Shown: positions 56,646-64,000 of the stretch, one piece after another | Position numbering within the stretch: the stretch's first letter is position 1 | Layout: each line of letters starts with the position of its first letter | DNA from: Colletotrichum lupini | Lineage: Eukaryota; Ascomycota; Sordariomycetes; Glomerellales; Glomerellaceae | Length of the DNA stretch: 64,000 nucleotides | Assembly: GCF_023278565.1 (NCBI RefSeq) | Contig: NC_064677.1 | Span: 7,502,001 to 7,566,000, forward strand | Direction: 5' to 3' | The notes under the pieces: generated by a model | What the model was told of the DNA's origin: nothing | The model's input: the letters and a program-made list of their open reading frames with translations, nothing else | Databases searched by the model: none | Position numbers and translations under genes: made by a program

Positions 56646-59273
56646 TATAATATAAATAGTATTAACTAGGCCGCTTAGAACGTTATTAATATACGCTTAG
56701 AAAGTCGTGGGCGCGTTAGTTAGTTTAAAAAGTATAACTAAGTACTCGAACTACCTGTATTTAATATAAAAAGCCGTTTTCTATTTATCGCCCTTAGCTA
56801 TATATATATAATAATATACTTTCTTAAGGTCTAGTTTTATAAAAATAGAGGTATTAAATAGTCTATTTAATATCTCTCTAATTAATAATAATAGCGTTCT
56901 ATCTTTTTATATAATCTTATTAATCGCTCTATAATTAACGCAAAGTCGTAGCTCTCCTCCTTTTTTAAGTATAAAAAAGATAAGTACTCCTACCGGGCTT
57001 ATAAAGGGGTATATTTAACCCCTAACCTCTATTTTTATTAAATAGTCGCGCAAGATCTCGAGCTTATAATTTAATAATAAGTAAATAGGTCCCTAGGGAA
57101 TAAGTACCGCGTCGTTTAACTTAATATAATAGTCGTATAGTACTCTATTTAGTAATAAAATAGCCTTCTTTTTTAAAAATAAGTTATTAAAATCCTAGTA
57201 ACATAGCTTCTAATCCTTAGCTACGCTTATTAGTATTACGTTACTATTTATAACTAAGTTAATTATAATATACGTAAGTATTACTAAAACTAAGTTATTT
57301 AATAGCCCCTTTTTTAGAGTATCTAAGCGGATATATTATTTATAAATTAAATACTACTACTTTTTTTATTTCTAACTAATTAGCGGGTCGACATCTTCTA
57401 ACTAAGGGAAACTAAGAATAAGCGTAGGCGCCGTAATATTAGTTATTATAAAGTAATATAGCTATATTTCCGTTACGTAATTACTATTAGTAATTCGAAG
57501 CTATAAGTAGTAGCTTCTTAGCGTCTCTATCTATTTACCCTCTACGTTTACTAGCTATAGTAATAAATAAATTCGTAAATTAGTATTAAAGCTATTAAGT
57601 AAACTAATACTAACTACGTTCCCTTTTACTCCCGAATCGATAAGGGCGCTTAGCTTTTCTTATACGTAATTTAAATATATATAAATTAGGATATCTAAGT
57701 ACTACCCTTATTAATCGCTAGCTACTCTCTTTATTAAAATAGTATTCGAGCTCGTTACTAATTCGTACTACTTAGCTAGGGTAAAGTCTTATTAATAACT
57801 AGCGGCCTTATACCCTTTTTAGTTATATTTATAATATATAACGCTTAAGTAGCTATTAGTAAAGTACCCGGTTTTATTATAATTATAATACTATTAATAC
57901 TACTCCCGCAATTATAAGTAATCCCTTATAATATAGCTAGTCTTTTTATAATTATAATACGTAATATCCTTACTAAATAAGTCGTAGCGTATCCTTTATA
58001 TATTTAACTTATTAGCGCCCTAGTATTTTCCTATTAGCTCGTTCGAGTTTAAGTTAAAATATTACCTAGGGGACGTTTATAAGCTCCTTATTAATAATAA
58101 AGATTATTGAATACGTTTTATTAATAATACTAACTATAAATAAGTCCGCGAAAGTTCTATTTATAATATTATTATAAGGCGTAGTTTAGGCCGTAGCTTA
58201 CTTATTAATATAAAGATCCTCTATTTTTTTATTAAGATATATTTTAGTTCTATTTTAAGCTTATTAATATAACTAACGAACTCGTTAACTTTCTTTTTTT
58301 AGCCTTACGAAGTACTATTTAATTATATACTTATTACTATTCCTTAACTAGCGGGATTAAATAAGTTATTTTATAAAAAGGTCTTTAGTTTTTTTTATAT
58401 AACCTAATTTATTATAAACCCGGGGGTCCTTTAGTAATTAAAAATATAATATATTTAAAAAGTCTTTACGCTACTACTTAAATAACTAACCGCATACGTT
58501 ACTTTATTATAGTTTATTCTTATTTATTAAACTTATAAGTTAAAGTAATAATAATAATTAAAAAGGAAGCTTTATAAATCCTATACTAATTTATTAATAT
58601 ATAATAAATTAGGGAGGGATAGCGGCCTAAATATAAACGTTCCGCTTATAATACTTGTTTAAGTTAAAAAGGAGCTAGTAAATAAGGGCTTAAGTAATAT
58701 AAACTCGTTATTTTATTATTATTTAAGCGGCGCTTTAAATATAGCTTCGCTTATTAAACTATCCTTAATCTAAGGGTTTACGTTCTTATTTATATTAAAA
58801 CTAACGTCCGAGGCTATTATAACTAAAACCGTAGCTTTTAATATAGGGGCTAGGCTATTTAAAGAGCTCCGTAAGTATTCTAAATCTACTCGTTTTCTAT
58901 ATAAGCGCTCTTTATACGTTATAATAAAGATTTCTTTTTCTAATTATCGTTTTTATTTTTATAATTCTATTAGCTTATTACTTATCGTTCGGTTTAAGTA
59001 TTAATAAGTAAGGGTAAGAGGTTTATTATTTTATTTAAAATTTATTAATACTCTTAGTAATACGGTCCTTTTACGTTACTATTATATTATTTATTTTATT
59101 ATACTTCGTTTTTATATTATTTATTAAAAAAGAGGTAACTCTAGGGGGTTTAATAAAAAAGAGTTATTTTTTTATTATTATTATAACGCTAATTACGCTC
59201 TCTTATTACGTCTCGTTTTTATTAATATTTTAAGTTTCTAACCTAGTCCCCTTTATAAATAAAAATTTTAAAT

Positions 59274-59482
59274 TATTAATAAGTATATAATATAAAGAAA
59301 AAGCTTATAGAGGCTAACTACTATTAAGGTTTAAAAAAGGAATTACTAAAATCTACCCTTCCCTCGAGGTATATTACTAACGCTCTATATATACTTAAGC
59401 TACTCCTTTGTTACTTAGTCCCCCTCTTTATGCCCCCTGAGCTATCCTTTAACCAACGAGGCCTGACCGGCAAGGCCTGACA
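59274..59482 (-). repeat. Right (5') LTR of Gypsy D
   Basis: 209 bases aligning with 52132-52340 by transitions only. The outer 70 bases are unmutated, ending GGCCTGACA, followed by CACGA. Confidence 0.92.
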
Positions 59483-59487
59483 CACGA

Positions 59488-60905
59488 TGTCGATTGGTGG
59501 TATCATGCACGTAAGACTTGCAATTTCGCTAGCATCTATCCGAGTAAAAGTCAATAGGTTTCAACGCCGATGTAAGCCTAGGCATCAGTTCTTTGACACA
59601 GACACACAGGGAGCCTACCTCACATGCACGATAAAAAACTTTGACCTATGAATTTTCGAACTCCCGTGAAGCAGATGTCTCACGTTCTCAACATTCGTTT
59701 TATGCTCGCGTGTATGATGATGCTCACTTTTCCAAGTACAGTGTGATTCGGTGGCTCCTGACTTGCGAATCTTTTCAGGCATCCATTGACAGATTCGATT
59801 CACTATGTGTTCACAATACCATAGGGTTTTATGATCCATAGCGTCCGTAACTGGCTCTTAAAGCCATGATGACTGGACCTGTTTGCGCATTCGAGAGGGG
59901 TCCGAAGATTTGAACCGCGCAAATTTCGTGAGTTCTATAGCACTCATCCGCCTCTTCAGATCGTACTCCAAGCTATTTGACAACCTTTTGACAAAAATTG
60001 AAGCTTCAATATCAGACATCTGTGGAAAAGTCTTCAGCATCTCATCACTATCGTCCCCGTAAGCCACAAAATAACTTCCGTTCATATACAGGGCTGTAAG
60101 TTTTAAAGCCTTGCCGAAAATGCTTCTTGATAAGGTATTCCTGGAAGCCTGTCACTTTCAAACTGCGACAGCATGGGGTCAACCTTGGCAGGGTATAGTA
60201 GTGCTCTGTTTAAATCTATGAACCAGCTCAGGGGCTCCTGAAGGATCTTGTCAAAACGTAGTTCTTTCCGCTTCTCGAGCACATCGCCGATCGTCTCGGC
60301 GATCTGCCTGAGAACGTCTTGGGGGAGCGATTTGCGTCACAGCTAAAGAAGAGATCGTCTTCAGATCTAACACGAAAGACCGCGCAGGTAAAGGTTCACA
60401 CGCTCATAAATCGACAGCTACTCCAACCAGCCTGGCTTTAACTTCCTTGAAGCTTGTCTTGGCTTGTCCGACAATGTCTCTAATTATCATTAGGTTCACA
60501 ATTCATACAGTCACGCGTTTCTTCAGCTGATTGAATCAATCTCACGTGTATCGGCGTTCACTAGATGAGCGCGGATCGTGGGGACTAAACTGACCTGCAC
60601 ACACTTCATGTAACAGAGGCCACAGGCAAAAGACAAAGCGTAATCTAGTAATAGGCAATTACTCTTGAGAAGACCAGAACACAATCATGCAGGTTGGTTC
60701 CAAGAAACATGATGACATTCATGAAACGCACTGTAGCAAAGCCAAAGACGAGAACACAAGATAGCCGCTAGAACGATAACATATGATCGATACTGTAAAT
60801 ATAATGTAGCCCGAGAAACGCACGCTCATAATTATCAGGCAGTCACTGTCTGGACTTGCCTTTCTAACAGGAAAACTGCAGACCTCCAAAATAGACTCTC
60901 CAATC
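59488..60905. other. Region with coding remnants of unknown identity
   Basis: 1.4 kb between Gypsy D and the methyltransferase. The minus-strand remnant at 59858-60310 is listed separately. Short frames elsewhere lack motifs. The right end holds the 3' region of the methyltransferase. Confidence 0.5.
59858..60310 (-). pseudogene. Frameshifted remnant of an unrecognised protein gene
   Basis: Two neighbouring minus-strand frames look protein-like. The upstream one (about 60310-60105) reads Asp-Val-Leu-Glu-Lys-Arg-Lys-Glu-Leu and Trp-Phe-Ile-Asp-Leu-Asn-Arg and stops at TAA. The downstream one (60115-59858) contains Tyr-Met-Asn-Gly-Ser-Tyr-Phe-Val-Ala-Tyr-Gly-Asp-Asp and a charged C-terminus ending Ser-Ser-Trp-Leu before TAA. 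They overlap with a one-base shift near 60110, which suggests a single damaged frame. A further coding-like stretch may exist at about 60410-60480. I do not recognise the family. Its position beside a retroelement fits decay. It could also be an unusual two-exon arrangement, but no splice signals are clear. Confidence 0.4.
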
Positions 60906-62066
60906 TCAGTTCTGCGTAGCCTCTTCTTCCCCTCCCTTGGGGAACGGCTTTCGTCCGTAGATGGAGTATCCGTACCAGTACGCATGGATGCCCAAGTTCT
61001 TGGCATCATTTCTGACGCTTGTACAAAATGCAAGGACCTCGTTAGGTTCCCAGTCCAGCACGCGGGTAAAGAGGGCGAGGCACAGGCCCTCAATGCCGGG
61101 GAGGAGCGAAGCCGACGTCCACACACCCAGCGCTTTCAACTTTTCGTCCTTGGCCCAAGGCGACGCCGGCATGACCTGCTTCGTGACTACCACGTCCACG
61201 AAGCCGGCCTCCTCGAGCATCTTGTCAAGCTTGGAGGCAATGGTAATGGGACGGCCTATCTTGTCCGTGGCCTCGACAAGGTACTTTGACCACTGGAACA
61301 GCGCCGAATCCTCCTTGAGGGTGCCGTCATCGCACTCGAGGGGGTACAGGTTATCGTGGACCTCAAAGTAGCCGCCGGGTTCGAGGTTTTCAAACGCCTG
61401 TCTAATGACCTTTGCCCAATCCTGGAAGCTGCCAGCCATATTACGCGCAAAGATAAAGTCGAACGGGGTCGTCCACGTCCACTCTTTCTCGAGATCATCA
61501 ACCTCAAAGTAGCAGTTCGGAGGCACGAACTTGGGTTGAATTGGACTCAGGTCTACGCCTAGAACTTCTGCACCTTGGAAGGCGTCGGCGTATAGGATGG
61601 ACCACACGCCCGTGCCCGTGCCGAGGTCGAGAACCCTCTTGGCGCCCTGGTTCTTGGGGCACAGGCAAAACTTACCGTCCCAGGCGATGAGCCAGAGATG
61701 GTTCGCAATGTCGAGACGCTCTTGTTCAGTCTCATCGTTGGGAACGAGGTAGCTGCCATCGCTGAGGCGGTGGTAACTGCGGCCATTTTCGAGCCGATAG
61801 TCAAAGATGCTTGGGGTCACAGACGCCTGGGATTCGTTTGTTGTGGCAGTAAGTCCGCTCTGCAATGAGGATGCGTCGGTCTCATTCTCAGTATCGTCGC
61901 CAGCGATAGTCACTTGTGCAAGAGGATCTGTGCTTCCCCCCTCGACGTCGGGAGAGGTGGCTGCCGGTCTTGCCGGTTGAGCTGCCCGTTGATTCACCTT
62001 TTCGGCAGCCGGCTCTGTAACGGGCCCCGATGATGGGTGTGGGGGAGGTGCCGGTGTGTCGGCCAT
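60906..62066 (-). CDS. LaeA-type SAM-dependent methyltransferase
   Basis: A single exon of 386 residues with ATG at 62066. Residues 1-85 are Pro/Ala/Ser/Thr-rich and probably disordered. Then come Tyr-Arg-Leu-Glu-Asn-Gly-Arg-Ser-Tyr-His, and an Asp-Glu-Thr-Glu-Gln-Glu-Arg-Leu-Asp-Ile helix typical of the fungal TAM/LaeA-like family. SAM motif I, VLDLGTGTG, is at 145-153, followed by Gly-Val-Asp-Leu-Ser-Pro (acidic strand 2 end) and Phe-Ile-Phe-Ala-Arg (motif III region). LaeA itself regulates secondary metabolism and development, but Pezizomycotina carry many paralogues and most have no known role, so only the fold and cofactor use are secure. It is head-to-head with the mitochondrial bS16m gene, 560 bases apart. 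Complete. Confidence 0.9.
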   Translation of the reverse strand: MADTPAPPPHPSSGPVTEPAAEKVNQRAAQPARPAATSPDVEGGSTDPLAQVTIAGDDTENETDASSLQSGLTATTNESQASVTPSIFDYRLENGRSYHRLSDGSYLVPNDETEQERLDIANHLWLIAWDGKFCLCPKNQGAKRVLDLGTGTGVWSILYADAFQGAEVLGVDLSPIQPKFVPPNCYFEVDDLEKEWTWTTPFDFIFARNMAGSFQDWAKVIRQAFENLEPGGYFEVHDNLYPLECDDGTLKEDSALFQWSKYLVEATDKIGRPITIASKLDKMLEEAGFVDVVVTKQVMPASPWAKDEKLKALGVWTSASLLPGIEGLCLALFTRVLDWEPNEVLAFCTSVRNDAKNLGIHAYWYGYSIYGRKPFPKGGEEEATQN

Positions 62067-62626
62067 TGCAAACGGGTTTCCTGCCGTGAGGTAGCTCGAG
62101 TCGTGGAAAGTTTATTTAGTCGTTGCGCTAGAAAGAGCAGTGACTCGTGAGAACAGAGTGGGAAGTTAATGTGGCCAGGCAAATTCCCCCTAGTTTCCCC
62201 TCTCTTTCTCTAACAAGACCGCCCCCGCTTCCCTCTCTTCCACTGCTTAGTTGGTATCGTTTGTTGGTTTCTGCTCATATCACTACGAACCCACCACACG
62301 AAAATCGGTAGGGGCCCGGGTCCCCGGTCCCCGGTCCCCGTTCCAGTCATCTCCTCCGTTACCTTACCGTTCTCGTACTAGTGCCAAGCTTGCTTCGGAA
62401 GCGGAACAACATCACCACCGACCAAAAATTCCCCCGGACACGACCAAGGCCACCGAACGGCTCACATCACCTCACCTTGCTATACATCGTTGAAGCTGTG
62501 TAGCTCCGCGATCACGACGCCCCGAACGCCCGACACCTCAATCAATTCCCACTCGAGCCTCCCGACGGAACCGTTCATTCCTCCCAACACCAGCACGAGC
62601 CCCAACCCTCCACACAACCTCCAACC
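62067..62626. promoter_or_regulatory. Divergent promoter region (methyltransferase / bS16m)
   Basis: 560 bases between two gene starts, rich in C and CT runs near the ribosomal protein start, as is common for fungal housekeeping genes. A three-copy tandem of the 7-mer GTCCCCG lies at 62320-62340. No known factor site recognised with confidence. Confidence 0.5.
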
Positions 62627-63189
62627 ATGGTCGTCCGCATACGCCTTGCCCGCTTCGGGCGCGTCAACCAGCCCTTCTACAACATCGTCGTCACACAAGC
62701 AAGGTACGCCTTCGACCACAAGTCACCATCCCCAGAAGATCACATCATCGCCGCCATGAGATGAGCACCATAACCCCCTCTCCCCCCATTGCCAAGAGGC
62801 AAAGCTCTCCGCATCGCAAACTTCAGCAGAGCACGAAAAGAGAAAACCCTCCAAAAGCTAACCCGTAACTCTTCTTCACCAACAACAGAACAGCCCGTAA
62901 CAGCAAACCAATCGAAGTAATCGGCACCTACGACCCCGTCCCCCGCCAAGACCCCTACGACGCGACCACCAAACCGCACAAGGACATCCGCCTCGACTCC
63001 CTCCGCGCCCGCTACTGGGTCGGCGTCGGCGCCCAGCCCACCGAGACCGTCTGGCGCTTACTCTCCATGGTCGGCATCCTCCAGCCCAAATTCAGACCAA
63101 ACGGCACCGCCAACACGGCGACGGCGGCAAAGTCGCTGAGGACACCTACCTCTCCGGCCAAGGCGGCGGCACCGGCGGAATCATCATAG
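62627..63189 (+). CDS. MRPS16: Mitochondrial small ribosomal subunit protein bS16m
   Basis: Two exons, 62627-62703 and 62889-63189, with a 185-base GT..AG intron that interrupts an Arg codon, give 125 residues. The N-terminus VVRIRLARFGRVNQPFYNIV is the conserved start of bacterial and mitochondrial S16. After the junction come Ser-Lys-Pro-Ile-Glu-Val-Ile-Gly-Thr-Tyr-Asp-Pro, then Arg-Tyr-Trp-Val-Gly-Val-Gly-Ala-Gln-Pro-Thr, both S16 hallmarks. An Ala/Thr/Lys-rich tail ends the protein. It binds small-subunit rRNA in the mitochondrial ribosome. The basic N-terminus probably serves as targeting signal. The coordinates and product are firm; the symbol follows the common family name. Confidence 0.92.
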
Positions 63190-64000
63190 GCACCGGCAGC
63201 GACGATTTGCAGGAAAGTTTTGCTCAGATGGATGAGACGAGGATGGGGTAGCTAGCCCATATCGGCTGGGAATGTGTCGTGTATCAAAAGCATCAAAAAG
63301 CGTCGCGCGAATCGCAGGGGTCGCACTTGGCTCTTTCACGCATGGGATTCGTGATGGCGCAGAGCGGAAGAGGCAGATGGCGGGATTGTACTATTAAGGC
63401 GAAAAGAGACGGCAACGGGCAGGCCAGAAACGTGTCCAGGGTGCGGCTCGGCTCGCCCACGGGCATTGACGAGGGACCGTGAGGTGATGACGCCAGAGGC
63501 ATCCGGCACCACGTCACATCACAAGAGTTGTACAATAAAACGACTGTAAAAAGACCAAAAATGTCACTCCCGATTGAAGCTAAGTTTGAAGGTTATCAAA
63601 AGGCCGCTGTGACTATGAGCCGATGGGCCAAGTCTGTCCTAGAAACTGTTTCTAGACTAAACAATGAGAAAGAAGACCAATGCTGGACGTAACCAACGCC
63701 CTTGACATGCAGCCACCACGCTGGTAAGGGGTACACGAAGAAAACAAAAGAAGCCCCTTGAGAATCAGAAGAGAAGCAGACCATTCAACTCCAAAAAATG
63801 CGCGACGCTGCCCGTGGGACTTTTATGACGTCGCCGTATGTCTATCCCGAGCGGCCGTATAGTAAATATATCTGCATCGTCGTCTCAATGGAACAATTCT
63901 TCCTCTAAGCCGCATCTCCATCAAAGATGAAGGTAGCCGCAATTAGTGAGATGCGTGGAACACAATGTTCATAAAGAGGCAGACCACCATGACACATACG
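63190..64000. other. Downstream of bS16m, no gene seen
   Basis: 811 bases to the window edge. Overlapping frames on both strands lack motifs. The first few hundred bases are presumably the 3' untranslated region of bS16m. Confidence 0.5.

Larger units (their letters stand above)
52132..59482 (-). mobile_element. Gypsy (Ty3-type) LTR retrotransposon D (RIP-mutated, complete)
   Basis: 7351 bases between two 209-base LTRs with exact target-site duplication CACGA (52127-52131 and 59483-59487). A pyrimidine tract next to the left LTR (about 52343-52357) is the reverse complement of a polypurine tract, and the reverse transcriptase core Tyr-Leu-Asp-Asn-Ile-Leu-Ile-Tyr is on the minus strand at 56645-56622, so the element runs right to left. 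The long coding relic after the core fits RNase H and integrase, the Ty3/Gypsy order. Not the same family as E: LTRs and core differ. Stops in all frames. Confidence 0.92.

Noticed and set aside
62480..62979. Frames overlapping the bS16m start and intron
   Set aside because: They are in other phases or antisense; the two-exon bS16m model explains the coding content with S16 signature motifs.

Overview
The window is nuclear DNA of a filamentous ascomycete (Pezizomycotina; Sordariomycetes-like gene content, genus not determinable). The reasons are short spliceosomal introns of about 50-185 bases with GT/AG ends and CTAAT/CTGAC branch points, typical fungal families (GH11 xylanase, DHA1-type major-facilitator transporters, NmrA-like proteins, a LaeA-type methyltransferase, a Kre9/Knh1-like GPI protein), and retroelements altered by repeat-induced point mutation (RIP). 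In the element tracts CA and TG dinucleotides are nearly absent and TA is in large excess, so ATG codons have almost vanished.

Layout. (1) 1-6693: Copia element A, plus strand, 5' end outside the window. (2) 6694-22895: a 16 kb gene island. It holds a broken GST-like (FAX/metaxin-type) gene cut by element A, a three-exon FAD monooxygenase, a tail-anchored class-3 aldehyde dehydrogenase, an MFS transporter with an in-frame TAG, an intact NAD(P)-binding NmrA/epimerase-like gene, a GH11 xylanase, a second NmrA-like gene with a frameshift, and a second MFS transporter whose promoter is cut off by an insertion. (3) 22896-42848: three adjacent LTR elements, all minus strand: Copia B, Gypsy E, Copia C. 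They are separated by 174- and 84-base host spacers. LTR boundaries and target-site duplications (TSDs) can be read directly: B GAGTT/AAGTT, E TTGT, C CAAGG. (4) 42849-52131: a second gene region with a 783-residue SH3-domain protein and a 232-residue GPI-anchored Kre9-like protein, and long empty flanks. (5) 52132-59482: Gypsy element D, minus strand, TSD CACGA. (6) 59483-64000: remnant coding sequence of unknown identity, a LaeA-type methyltransferase, and mitochondrial ribosomal protein bS16m.

How the genes relate. The left island (flavin hydroxylase, aldehyde dehydrogenase, two exporters, two NAD(P)-sensor-like proteins, secreted xylanase) looks like an accessory module for handling plant-derived or aromatic compounds, but co-function is inference. 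It is bracketed by inverted copies of one Copia family whose 3' LTRs point inward, and three of its eight genes carry disabling lesions. The right-hand genes are intact. I found no CRISPR, tRNA, rRNA or clearly novel multi-gene system. The most informative signals are the readable insertion history, the gene decay beside it, and the 5'-leader differences among the three Copia copies.
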